Assembly (NCBI GenBank): GCA_038522735.1
Contig: JBCBJX010000091.1
Span: 1 to 12,871 of the forward strand
Direction: 5' to 3'
Source: JBCBJX01 sp038522735
Lineage (GTDB): Bacteria; Pseudomonadota; Alphaproteobacteria; Caulobacterales; Parvularculaceae
DNA: 12,871 bases
Made by a program: the position numbers and the translations under genes. The notes below the pieces were generated by a model, which saw nothing but the letters and a program-made list of their open reading frames with translations, made no database searches and was not told the origin of the DNA. Positions 1-6,874 of this stretch are shown here, one piece after another (the stretch's first letter is position 1; each line of letters begins with the position of its first letter).

Positions 1-285
1 GCCGAGGCGGTCCGGCGTCTCGCGCCCATGCAGCTGCAACTCATCGACGCCCGCCCCCACGGCGGCTTGCGCCTCGTCGTCGGGCGGATCGACCATCAGT
101 CCGACGACCCGCACGTCCGGTGCGAAACGCCGGATGTCGGCGACGACGGCGCCGGCACCCTCAAACGCGAGATGACGCGGGCTCTTCTCGAAAAATACGA
201 GACCCAGCCGGTCGGCGCCGGCCTCGACCGCAACGCGCGCGGTTTCGGCGTCGCGGACGCCGCAGATCTTGATGGTGAAGCCCAT
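1..285 (-). CDS. trpF: Phosphoribosylanthranilate isomerase (partial, N-terminal 95 residues)
   Basis: TrpF catalyses the Amadori rearrangement of N-(5'-phosphoribosyl)anthranilate to CdRP, the third step of tryptophan synthesis, in the cytoplasm as a TIM barrel. Seen here: the first 95 codons from an ATG at 285; the rest lies beyond the window's left edge. The start reads MGFTIKICGVRD, the TrpF opening with the catalytic cysteine at residue 8 in the K-I-C-G-V strand. It is followed by the G-L-V-F-F...S-P-R-H stretch after the second strand and by L-Q-L-H-G at about residues 82-86, another family hallmark. The gene starts 46 bp after the stop of the lapA-like gene on the same strand, so the two may be co-transcribed; lapA-trpF neighbourhoods are familiar in alphaproteobacteria. 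No strong Shine-Dalgarno sequence is visible before the ATG. The identification is firm. The exact start is slightly less so. Confidence 0.93.
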   Translation of the reverse strand, partial: MGFTIKICGVRDAETARVAVEAGADRLGLVFFEKSPRHLAFEGAGAVVADIRRFAPDVRVVGLMVDPPDDEAQAAVGAGVDELQLHGRETPDRLG

Positions 286-331
286 GAGCGCCGGACAGTA
301 TCGGGCGGGCGCCCGAATTCGAAGCGGCGCC

Positions 332-670
332 TCAGCGCACCGCCGGCAGGGTCTCCCGCCCGACGGCGGCGGCCGCCTGGGTCGCCTGACGGACCTCCTT
401 CTGGAGGTCCTTCACCGCCCGCTTGCGCTGGCGCGAGCGGGTGCGCACGCCCCGGCCCGTCGCCCACATGCCCGCCGCGCCGAAGAAGAAGCCCGCGAAC
501 ATGGAGAGGAGGATCACCATCCAGAGCTGCAGGGGCGGCGCGGTGAAGGACGGGCTCTCGGCGGAGAAGGGATCGAAGCTCAGCACCACGACCTGCCGGT
601 TCGCGGTGAAGAACGCGACGATGAGGACGAGCGCGGCGAGCCAGAGCGCCTGGGAGACGAGCTTGAGCAT
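332..670 (-). CDS. LapA-domain (DUF1049) inner-membrane protein
   Basis: Small integral membrane protein of 112 residues in the lipopolysaccharide-assembly protein A domain family. In E. coli, LapA works with LapB in controlling LPS synthesis through LpxC turnover; that role is known from the family and not shown here. Seen: transmembrane helix 1 at about residues 5-22, then N-R-Q-V-V-V-L-S-F-D-P-F, the typical 'fNxxxvxLsfdp' stretch. Transmembrane helix 2 is at about 47-68 with a glycine/phenylalanine-rich face, and a basic, probably helical cytoplasmic tail runs from 75 to 112. The reading frame extends upstream to 727, but the ATG at 670 gives the normal family length and places the first helix at the N terminus. 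The stop of the HAD gene is 19 bp upstream and trpF follows 46 bp downstream, so this is probably the middle of a short operon. LapA more often follows ihfB; here a HAD phosphatase takes that place. Confidence 0.85.
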   Translation of the reverse strand: MLKLVSQALWLAALVLIVAFFTANRQVVVLSFDPFSAESPSFTAPPLQLWMVILLSMFAGFFFGAAGMWATGRGVRTRSRQRKRAVKDLQKEVRQATQAAAAVGRETLPAVR

Positions 671-689
671 GGGCTGAAGGTAGTGGGAT

Positions 690-1373
690 TCAGGCGGCGA
701 GGCCAAGCGCCGAGCGATAGTCCGCAAAGCTCGGGGAGACCCGGTGGGCGCCCGCCTCCAGAAGCCGGTCGCCGTGGCCGTCGAAGCAGTGGCCGCCGCC
801 CGTAAAGCCCCAGACGGTCATGCCGGCGGCGAGGCCGGCGGTCACGCCGTTGACGCTGTCTTCAAGGACGAGGCAACGGGCGGGGTCCGCGTCCAGCTTT
901 TCCGCCGCGTAGAGGAAGACGTCCGGCGCCGGTTTGCCGTGATCGACCAGCTCGGCGGAATAGACGTGCGGATCGAAGAGGCCCCAAAGCTCCGTGCGCT
1001 TCAGCTTTTTCTCAAGCACCGCGGCGCGGGAGGACGACGCGACGGCCCTCGCGACGGGCGTCGCCTCGATCGCTTCGCGCGCGCCGGCGACGGTTTCAAG
1101 CAGATGGGCGAGGGAGCGGCGGGCGTTGACGAGCCCCTGAAAGAAATCAGTATCCGGATCGGCGCCGTTCGCCTCCCGGTAGGCCGCGATCAGCTTCTGC
1201 GCGAACACATCGTCCCGCAGCCCCGTGAACCGACGCACGAGCTCGGCCGGCGGCCAGTCGAGGCCATGGCCCTTCAGATACTCGGCGGAGGCGTCGAGCC
1301 CGAGGGCCTCGGAATCAACGAGCACGCCGTCGCAGTCGAACAGAACGGCGTCGAAGGAGGTGCGGGACATCAT
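690..1373 (-). CDS. HAD-superfamily (subfamily IA) phosphatase / beta-phosphoglucomutase-like hydrolase
   Basis: Cytoplasmic 227-residue hydrolase with all four HAD motifs. Motif I is F-D-C-D-G-V-L-V-D-S (nucleophile Asp13, acid/base Asp15). Motif II is A-S-S-S (Ser113-115), motif III is G-K-P-A-P-D (Lys147), and motif IV is L-E-D-S-V-N-G (Glu171/Asp172, Mg2+ binding). Between motifs I and II lies an all-helical C1 cap of about 80 residues, which marks subfamily IA (phosphoglycolate phosphatase, beta-phosphoglucomutase and sugar-phosphate phosphatases). The D-S-E after motif I and the K-P-A-P-D motif fit beta-PGM-like sugar phosphatases; the true substrate cannot be read from sequence. Two ATGs in tandem (1373 and 1370) are both possible starts. 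It begins 46 bp after the ccdB stop, with no terminator between them, so read-through from ccdAB is possible. The lapA-like gene follows 19 bp downstream. Confidence 0.9.
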   Translation of the reverse strand: MMSRTSFDAVLFDCDGVLVDSEALGLDASAEYLKGHGLDWPPAELVRRFTGLRDDVFAQKLIAAYREANGADPDTDFFQGLVNARRSLAHLLETVAGAREAIEATPVARAVASSSRAAVLEKKLKRTELWGLFDPHVYSAELVDHGKPAPDVFLYAAEKLDADPARCLVLEDSVNGVTAGLAAGMTVWGFTGGGHCFDGHGDRLLEAGAHRVSPSFADYRSALGLAA

Positions 1374-1419
1374 GCTTATGAGATAGGCGGGTTCGGACGC
1401 CCGGAGTAGCGGCGCGTGA

Positions 1420-1722
1420 TCAAAAGCCTTGGAAGACCATGTCGATGGCGGAGGTCACCGTGAACGCCTCGGACGCGAGGTTCGCAACGGGCGTTGCGAG
1501 AACGCCGTTCGGCACGGCGGCCATCGCTTGCGGGAAGAGGATCGCCTCAGCGCCCAGAATGCGAAAGCGCGGGTTCAGCCGCTTCGCGACGGCGGACGGC
1601 GCAGACCCCGCCGGGAGCAACGGAGCCACAACCGTCGTCTCCGCTACCTGAAGAAGATCCGACTGCAGACTGAGAAGATAGCCCCGCCCGTCCGGAGACG
1701 GATACACGTCATATTTCGCCAC
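1420..1722 (-). CDS. ccdB: CcdB-family toxin (type II toxin-antitoxin)
   Basis: Predicted 100-residue toxin. CcdB classically poisons DNA gyrase (GyrA) and is neutralised by CcdA. The start is a GTG whose G is the last base of the ccdA stop codon (TAGTG, 1-nt overlap), the coupled arrangement typical of these pairs; this gives AKYDVYPSP at the N terminus and the normal family length. Family features seen: the first strand with Y-D-V-Y, Y-L-L-S-L-Q-S-D (residues 15-22), V-V-A-P-L-L (31-36), R-L-N-P-R-F (48-53), and a C-terminal helix S-A-I-D-M-V-F-Q-G-F. Ungapped against E. coli CcdB (...NAINLMFWGI) the last three residues are Q-G-F where F-plasmid CcdB has the gyrase-critical W-G-I, so the gyrase-poisoning tip is altered. 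Toxin activity is therefore uncertain. Family assignment rests on fold-level resemblance and on the clear CcdA partner. Confidence 0.86.
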   Translation of the reverse strand: MAKYDVYPSPDGRGYLLSLQSDLLQVAETTVVAPLLPAGSAPSAVAKRLNPRFRILGAEAILFPQAMAAVPNGVLATPVANLASEAFTVTSAIDMVFQGF

Positions 1723-1961
1723 TAGAACATCCGGTACTTTTCGAGAGGCAGGCCGTTCTCTTCCACCCAGGCGTTCCAGGCCCGCAAAGCGGCGGCGTTC
1801 TCGCGCTTCCATTGCTCGCCGCGGGCTTTTTTCACCGCCGCGGCGAGGCCCTCCTCCGCGGCGCGGGAGATGTTCACCTCCAGCGCCTTCGCCTCCTCGA
1901 GGAGAGCGGCGTCCATCGAAAGGTTGGCGCGGCGGCGGGTTCGAGAAGCTGCATCAGACAT
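1722..1961 (-). CDS. ccdA: CcdA-family antitoxin
   Basis: Predicted 79-residue antitoxin that would bind its own promoter through the N-terminal ribbon-helix-helix region and wrap the CcdB toxin with its C terminus. Seen: a basic N terminus (S-R-T-R-R-R-A-N-L-S), then L-L-E-E-A-K-A-L-E-V-N-I-S-R, matching the CcdA signature 'Lxxa...vniS'. The toxin-binding end has E-Q-W-K-R-E-N and N-A-W-V-E-E-N-G-L-P, and in many chromosomal CcdA proteins the end reads like the LPLEKYRMF seen here. I chose the ATG at 1961; a GTG two codons upstream (1967) is also in frame. No Shine-Dalgarno sequence precedes the ATG, and a promoter placed so that transcription would begin at or near the A of the ATG suggests leaderless translation. 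It overlaps ccdB by one base. GC content resembles the neighbours, so nothing marks it as recently acquired. Confidence 0.9.
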   Translation of the reverse strand: MSDAASRTRRRANLSMDAALLEEAKALEVNISRAAEEGLAAAVKKARGEQWKRENAAALRAWNAWVEENGLPLEKYRMF

Positions 1962-1967
1962 ACGCAC

Positions 1968-1996
1968 AAGATATGTGTACGGCTTGGTCCTCGCAA
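1968..1996 (-). promoter_or_regulatory. Putative sigma-70-type promoter of ccdAB with overlapping imperfect dyad
   Basis: On the minus strand, TTGCGA (1996-1991) and TATCTT (1973-1968) are separated by exactly 17 bp; each matches 4 of 6 consensus bases. The expected start point, about 7 nt after the -10 box, falls on the A of the ccdA ATG (1961). An imperfect 19-bp dyad (1961-1979, 6 of 9 pairs) covers the -10 box and start codon and could be a CcdA operator. This is inference from sequence only. Confidence 0.42.
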
Positions 1997-2026
1997 GAAA
2001 AAGCCCCGGCGTTTCCGCCGGGGCTT
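1994..2026 (-). terminator. Rho-independent terminator of hppA
   Basis: Perfect 11-bp inverted repeat (2001-2011 and 2016-2026, AAGCCCCGGCG and its complement) with a 4-nt loop. On the minus strand it is followed by a T-rich tract (TTTTTCTT). It lies 25 bp after the hppA stop, so it ends hppA transcripts. The plus-strand side lacks a T run, so it is not bidirectional. The T tract runs directly into the -35 box of the ccdAB promoter. Confidence 0.9.
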
Positions 2027-2051
2027 CGTCGCTTGAAATCTTCGCTCCCGA

Positions 2052-4199
2052 TCAGCCGCCGATGCCCGCGAGCACGGCGAGGAGGAGGAGCGCCACGATG
2101 TTGGTGATCTTGATCATCGGGTTCACCGCAGGGCCGGCCGTGTCCTTATAGGGGTCGCCGACCGTGTCGCCGGTCACGGCGGCCTTGTGGGCTTCGGAGC
2201 CTTTGCCGCCGTGGTGGCCGTCCTCGATGTATTTCTTCGCATTGTCCCACGCGCCGCCGCCGGCGGTCATGGAGAGGGCGAGGAAGAGGCCGGTGACGAT
2301 GACGCCGAGAAGCATCGCGCCGACGGCGGAAAGCGCGGCCGACTTGCCGGCGACGAGGCCGACGCCGAAGAAGAGGACGATCGGCGTCAGCACCGGGATG
2401 AGCGACGGGATGATCATCTCCTTGATCGCGGCGCCGGTGAGGAGGTTCACGGCCTTGGCGTAGTCCGGCTTCTCCGTACCCTGCATGATGCCGGGCTTCT
2501 CGCGGAACTGCCGCCGCACTTCCTCCACGATGGCGCCCGCCGCGCGGCCGACGGCCATCATCGCCATGGAGCTGAAGAGGTAGGGCAGGAGCCCGCCGAC
2601 GAAGAGGCCGACGACGACGTAAGGGTTCGAGAGCGAGAAGTTGACGACGACGTCGGCGAAGTACGGATAATCCGCCGGATGCGCCTTGAAGTAGGCAAGG
2701 TCCTCTGTATAGGCGGCGAAGAGGACGAGGGCGCCGAGACCCGCCGAGCCGATGGCGTAGCCCTTGGTGACCGCCTTCGTCGTGTTGCCCACAGCATCAA
2801 GGGCGTCTGTCGTGTCGCGCACGGAGGAATCAAGCTCCGCCATTTCCGCGATCCCGCCGGCGTTGTCCGTCACAGGGCCGAAGGCGTCGAGGGCGACGAC
2901 CATGCCCGCGAGGGCGAGCATCGCGGTGACGGCGATACCGATGCCGTAAAGACCCGCGATCGAGTAAGTCGCGACGATCGCGACGACGATCACGAGAGCC
3001 GGCAGCGCCGTCGCCTCCATGGAGACCGCGAGGCCCTGGATGACGTTCGTACCGTGGCCGCTTTCAGAGGATTTCGCCACCGACTTCACCGGGCGGTAGT
3101 TCGTGCCCGTATAATATTCGGTGATCCAGACGATGAGCGCTGTAACGACAAGGCCGATGGCGGCGCAGGCGTAGAGGCCCGTTCCGGTGAAGGTCGTCAG
3201 GTTGTCGGCGGCGCCGTAGGCGTACTCGACGTTCCAGCCGATGGTGAGGCTCGTCGCCCCGCCGATCGCGCCGAGGGAGAGGAGGCCGGAGGCGATGAGG
3301 CCCTTATAGAGGGCGCCCATAATGTTGGTCGAACCCTGGCCGAGCTTTACGAAATAGGTGCCGATGATCGAGGTGACGATGCACGCGCCGCCGATGGCGA
3401 GCGGGTAGAGCATCAGCGCGCCCACGGTCTCGCCCTGCCCTGAGAACAGGATGCCAGCGAGCACCATCGTCGCTGCGAGAGTCACGACGTAGGTCTCAAA
3501 GAGGTCGGCCGCCATGCCGGCGCAGTCGCCGACATTATCGCCCACATTGTCCGCGATCGTCGCGGCGTTGCGGGGGTCGTCCTCGGGAATGCCGGCTTCG
3601 ACCTTGCCGACGAGGTCGCCGCCGACGTCCGCGCCCTTGGTGAAGATGCCGCCGCCGAGACGGGCGAAGACCGAGATGAGCGATGCGCCGAGGGAGAGGG
3701 AGACGAGGCCCTCCACCACTTCGCGGCTTTCATAGGCGTCGCCGGTGTGGCTGAGGAGGAAGAGGTAGTATCCGGCGAGGCCGATGAGGGCGAGACCCGC
3801 GACCAGCATCCCCGTCACGGCGCCCGATTTGAACGCGACGTCGAGCCCCTGCTGCAGGCCGTTCCGCGCGGCTTCCGTCGTGCGCACGTTCGCCCGCACC
3901 GAGACGAGCATGCCGATATAGCCGGCGGCGCCGGAGAGCACAGCGCCGATCAGGAAGCCGACCGGCGCGATGAAGCTCTGGAAAGCGACGAGGAGCAGCA
4001 TGAATACCGCCGCGCCGACGATGGCGATGGTCGTGTACTGCTTATTGAGATAGGCCTGCGCGCCTTCCTGAATGGCGGCGGCGATCTCCTTCATCCGGTC
4101 GTTCCCGACCGGGAGCGCCATGACGCTCTGGGTCGTCACGACCCCGTAGCCGACGGCGACAAGCCCCGCGGCGATAATGATCAGCAACTCGGTCATCAA
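2052..4199 (-). CDS. hppA: K+-independent H+-translocating membrane pyrophosphatase
   Basis: Integral membrane pump of 715 residues, predicted to have 16 transmembrane helices, that couples PPi hydrolysis to proton export. Substrate-site motifs seen: D-V-G-G-D-L-V-G-K-V-E (residues 191-201), the acid-rich D-N-V-G-D-N-V-G-D-C-A-G-M-A-A-D-L-F-E (217-235), D-N-A-G-G-I-A-E-M (445-453) and G-D-T-V-G-D-P-Y-K-D-T-A-G-P (677-690). The subtype is readable: G-N-T-T-K-A-V-T-K-G (471-480) has Lys475 and Thr478, where K+-dependent enzymes carry Ala and Gly, so this is the K+-insensitive class, whose characterised members pump H+ (Rhodospirillum rubrum type). The best start is ATG 4199 or the ATG right after it; a run of five G lies a few bases upstream as ribosome-binding site. 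It appears monocistronic, with 152 bp before it and its own terminator. A soluble pyrophosphatase is encoded about 5.5 kb away. Confidence 0.97.
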   Translation of the reverse strand: MMTELLIIIAAGLVAVGYGVVTTQSVMALPVGNDRMKEIAAAIQEGAQAYLNKQYTTIAIVGAAVFMLLLVAFQSFIAPVGFLIGAVLSGAAGYIGMLVSVRANVRTTEAARNGLQQGLDVAFKSGAVTGMLVAGLALIGLAGYYLFLLSHTGDAYESREVVEGLVSLSLGASLISVFARLGGGIFTKGADVGGDLVGKVEAGIPEDDPRNAATIADNVGDNVGDCAGMAADLFETYVVTLAATMVLAGILFSGQGETVGALMLYPLAIGGACIVTSIIGTYFVKLGQGSTNIMGALYKGLIASGLLSLGAIGGATSLTIGWNVEYAYGAADNLTTFTGTGLYACAAIGLVVTALIVWITEYYTGTNYRPVKSVAKSSESGHGTNVIQGLAVSMEATALPALVIVVAIVATYSIAGLYGIGIAVTAMLALAGMVVALDAFGPVTDNAGGIAEMAELDSSVRDTTDALDAVGNTTKAVTKGYAIGSAGLGALVLFAAYTEDLAYFKAHPADYPYFADVVVNFSLSNPYVVVGLFVGGLLPYLFSSMAMMAVGRAAGAIVEEVRRQFREKPGIMQGTEKPDYAKAVNLLTGAAIKEMIIPSLIPVLTPIVLFFGVGLVAGKSAALSAVGAMLLGVIVTGLFLALSMTAGGGAWDNAKKYIEDGHHGGKGSEAHKAAVTGDTVGDPYKDTAGPAVNPMIKITNIVALLLLAVLAGIGG

Positions 4200-4313
4200 A
4201 ACCCCCTGATCGCGGCGGACGCCTCAGCGCGCCGGCGCGACGATGTTGTGGTTGATTGCAGGCGAGAACCCCGACGGCCCGCCTTTCGGGAAGACGGCGC
4301 ACGTTTGCCCATG

Positions 4314-4333
4314 TTGTTGAACGAAATCAACAA
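4314..4333. repeat. Perfect 7-bp inverted repeat upstream of hppA
   Basis: TTGTTGA (4314-4320) and TCAACAA (4327-4333) form a perfect dyad with a 6-bp spacer in the 152-bp gap between the ABC permease stop and the hppA start. Its AT-rich composition stands out in this GC-rich DNA. It could be an operator or part of the hppA promoter region. I see no convincing -35/-10 pair, and the arms are too AT-rich and lack a T tract for a terminator. The rest of the gap shows only the hppA ribosome-binding site. Confidence 0.35.
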
Positions 4334-4351
4334 ACGCCTGCGGTCGGCCGC

Positions 4352-6874
4352 TCAGGCGGTGCGAAGCGCGCTCGCGGTCGAGCGCGACAGGGCCGACCAG
4401 CCGGCCGCCGCGCCGCCGGCGGCGCTCGCGACGGATGCGGCGGCGAGCATGGCGGCGAGCTCCGCCCACGGAAACCGCCAGTCGAGCTCCAGCCCGAAGG
4501 TCACCACGAGATAGCCGCCGAGAGCGCCGAGGCCGGCGCCGATGAGCCCTGACGCCGCGCCGACGAGGGCGAATTCCGCGGCGTAAAGCCCGAGGACGCC
4601 GCCGCGGGTCGCGCCGTAGGTCTTGAGAAGGGCGGCTTCGACCCGGCGCTTGCGGGCGATGAGGGAGAAAGCGCCGAAGAGGACAAGGAGCCCCGCCGCC
4701 ATCACCACGCCCGCGGCGGCGGTGACGGCGAGCGAAATGTTGGCGACAATGCGCCGGAAGGTCGCGATCGCGCCGCGCGTCTGGAAGACGACCGCCTCCG
4801 GCACGGCGGCGCCTAGGGCGGCGATGATGGCGGTCTCCGCCTCGGGCGGAACGCGGGCGATGGCGAAATGCCGCGGGTTCGCCGCCTCCAGCGTTCCCGG
4901 CGAGAACAGGAACGTGACGTTGGCGCCGAAGCCCCGCCAGTCGACGTCGCGGAAAGACGCGACGCGCGCGGTCAGCTCGCGACCGAGGACGCTGATCCCG
5001 ATCTCGTCGCCGACGGAAAGCTCAAGCTGTCTCGCCGTATCGTCCTCAACGGAGACGAGAAGCGGACCTGAATAGTCCGCAGGCCACCATTTCCCCTCCG
5101 TGATCGCTAATTCCGGCGGCTGCTCGGCGAGATAGGAGAAGGCGAGCTCTCCGTCCGCGATCCATTCGGCGTCGTCGGGCAGGGTCTCGCGACGCAGCGG
5201 CTCACCCTTCAGGGCGGAGATACGGCCGAGCACCACCGGCGCGCGCTGGTAGACGTCCGGATCGTCGATGGCGACGTTCTGGCCCCGCATTGTCGCATCG
5301 AAGACGTCCGTTTCAGCGCTCGGGATCTGGCTGATGAAAAGAGAAGGCGCGTCTTCGGGCGTGCGCTCGGCGAGCTGCGTCAGGAGGTTGGCCTGTACCG
5401 CCGCGATGAGGGCGAGCATGGCGAGGCCGAGGCCGAAGGCGGGCGTCACCGTCGGCGCGAGGGAGCCGGGGCCGGCGAGGTTCGACAGGGCGAGCCGGTT
5501 GAGGCCCTCCGCCCGCCGCGCCGCAAGACCGGCGAGCCGGCGCACGCCCCAGGCGAGCGCCCGAAGCGCGCCGTAGACGACGGCGGCGCCGATGAGAAGC
5601 GCGAGGGTCATCAGGGGACGGACGCTAGAGAGCGTCGCGACGAGAACGAGAAGCGCCGCCGCCCCGGCCGCGGCGAGGCTCTCAGGCCGTCGCCACGCGC
5701 CGGACGACTCTGTTGCCTCACGTATACGGAACAAAGCGGCCGGCGGCGTCGCCCGGGCGCGGCCGAGGGCGGGACCCGCAAAGACCGCGGCCGTCAGGAT
5801 GGTGAGGATGAGGGCGCGCGCAACCGGCCCGGGATAGAACGCGGCGAGTTGCGGCAGGGGAATGCGCTCCCCTGCAACCCAGACGAGGACGAAAGGCGCG
5901 AGCGCGCCGAGCGCTGCGCCCGCCGCGGCGCCCAGGAGCGCAAGGCCCGTCAGCTGGGCGCCGTAGATGAGGCCGATCTGCCGGGCGTCGGCGCCGAGGG
6001 ACTTCATCGCTGCGATCGCGCCGATGCGCGTCTCGAAAAAGCCGCCTGCCGCCTGAGCGATCCCGACGCCGCCGGCGATGAGGGCGACGACGCCGACGGT
6101 CGCGAGGAAGTCGCCGAGCAGCCCCAGAAGCTCCTGCAGACCGTCCACCGCCTCTTCCGGCGGCCGATAAAGAGGCCCCGCCTCGCCCCAGGCGGCGCGG
6201 GCGTCGGCCTCCAGCGTCGCCAGCGCCGCCCGGTCGTCGGAGGTCAGAAGATATTCGGTGCGGAACAGCCGGCCTGTGGACAGGAGCCCCGCCTCCTCTA
6301 GCGCGGCGAGGCGGACGATAACCCGCGGCGCGAACACCCCGGGCTCGCCCAGCTCGTTCGGCTCTTTGACGAGCAACGCCGCGGCGCGGACCGCCACCGG
6401 GCCGAGATGGACGACGTCGCCGATCTCGACATCGAACGCCTCCAGAAACGAGGCGCTGACCGCGGCGCCCCAGCCGCCCTCGCCCTCGGCCAGCGCGGCG
6501 TCGAGATCCGGCGCGCCCTCCAGGACCGGCGCGCCGAGGAGCGGGAACGCAGCATCGACGCCGGCCACGTCCACCAGCCGGCGCGCTGCGGACGTTTCGC
6601 CCATGAGACGCACGGAGACGGTCTCTGAGACCCGTCCACGGCTCTCCATGAACGCGCGCTCGTCGGCGCTCGCCCGACGTTGGGAGAGCGCGAAGGCGGC
6701 GTCTCCGCCCAGAAGAACGCGGGCCTGCGCCGCAAGGCCGCGCTCGAAGCTCGCGGCGACGGAGCCCGCTGCGGCGATGGAGAACGCGCCGAGAGCGAGG
6801 CAGGCGAGATAAATCCGGAACCGACCGAGATTACCGGCGATCTCACGACCGGCGATGCGCAGGGCGGCGTTCAC
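4352..6874 (-). CDS. FtsX-like ABC transporter permease (YbbP-type, two FtsX domains)
   Basis: Inner-membrane permease of 840 residues, partner of the ATPase upstream. Seen: an N-terminal helix (about 21-41), a large extracytoplasmic domain (about 42-250), and a first FtsX domain (about 255-380) with three helices and a coupling segment E-T-R-I-G-A-I-A-A-M-K-S-L-G-A. Two or three further helices (400-440, 477-497) follow, then a second periplasmic domain (about 500-705) and a second FtsX domain (about 715-835) with the coupling motif V-E-A-A-L-L-K-T-Y-G-A. This ten-helix, two-FtsX layout is the YbbP family. Members are thought to act with YbbA in envelope or lipid export or as mechanotransmission machines; the substrate is not established. 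The start is GTG at 6874, overlapping the ATPase stop by 4 nt (GTGA), so translation is coupled. No terminator is visible after its stop. Confidence 0.92.
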   Translation of the reverse strand: MNAALRIAGREIAGNLGRFRIYLACLALGAFSIAAAGSVAASFERGLAAQARVLLGGDAAFALSQRRASADERAFMESRGRVSETVSVRLMGETSAARRLVDVAGVDAAFPLLGAPVLEGAPDLDAALAEGEGGWGAAVSASFLEAFDVEIGDVVHLGPVAVRAAALLVKEPNELGEPGVFAPRVIVRLAALEEAGLLSTGRLFRTEYLLTSDDRAALATLEADARAAWGEAGPLYRPPEEAVDGLQELLGLLGDFLATVGVVALIAGGVGIAQAAGGFFETRIGAIAAMKSLGADARQIGLIYGAQLTGLALLGAAAGAALGALAPFVLVWVAGERIPLPQLAAFYPGPVARALILTILTAAVFAGPALGRARATPPAALFRIREATESSGAWRRPESLAAAGAAALLVLVATLSSVRPLMTLALLIGAAVVYGALRALAWGVRRLAGLAARRAEGLNRLALSNLAGPGSLAPTVTPAFGLGLAMLALIAAVQANLLTQLAERTPEDAPSLFISQIPSAETDVFDATMRGQNVAIDDPDVYQRAPVVLGRISALKGEPLRRETLPDDAEWIADGELAFSYLAEQPPELAITEGKWWPADYSGPLLVSVEDDTARQLELSVGDEIGISVLGRELTARVASFRDVDWRGFGANVTFLFSPGTLEAANPRHFAIARVPPEAETAIIAALGAAVPEAVVFQTRGAIATFRRIVANISLAVTAAAGVVMAAGLLVLFGAFSLIARKRRVEAALLKTYGATRGGVLGLYAAEFALVGAASGLIGAGLGALGGYLVVTFGLELDWRFPWAELAAMLAAASVASAAGGAAAGWSALSRSTASALRTA

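Noticed and set aside
671..727. N-terminal extension of the LapA-domain protein to 727
   Set aside because: It would overlap the HAD gene end, add residues ahead of the first transmembrane helix, and exceed the family length. The ATG at 670 is better.
1420..1961. ccdAB as part of an integrated mobile island
   Set aside because: No direct repeats, integrase, transposase or composition shift flank the pair. The neighbours look like ordinary core genes.
2187..3443. A 418-codon open frame on the plus strand opposite hppA
   Set aside because: Its product is an Arg/Asp/Glu/Gly-rich string with no domain, opposite a fully conserved membrane pyrophosphatase. It is a GC-bias shadow. The same applies to plus-strand frames at 3747-4514 and 5849-6301 and to 8913-9581.
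4314..4333. Intrinsic terminator for the ABC permease gene
   Set aside because: The 7-bp stem is AT-rich and no T tract follows on the minus strand. It is kept only as an inverted repeat.
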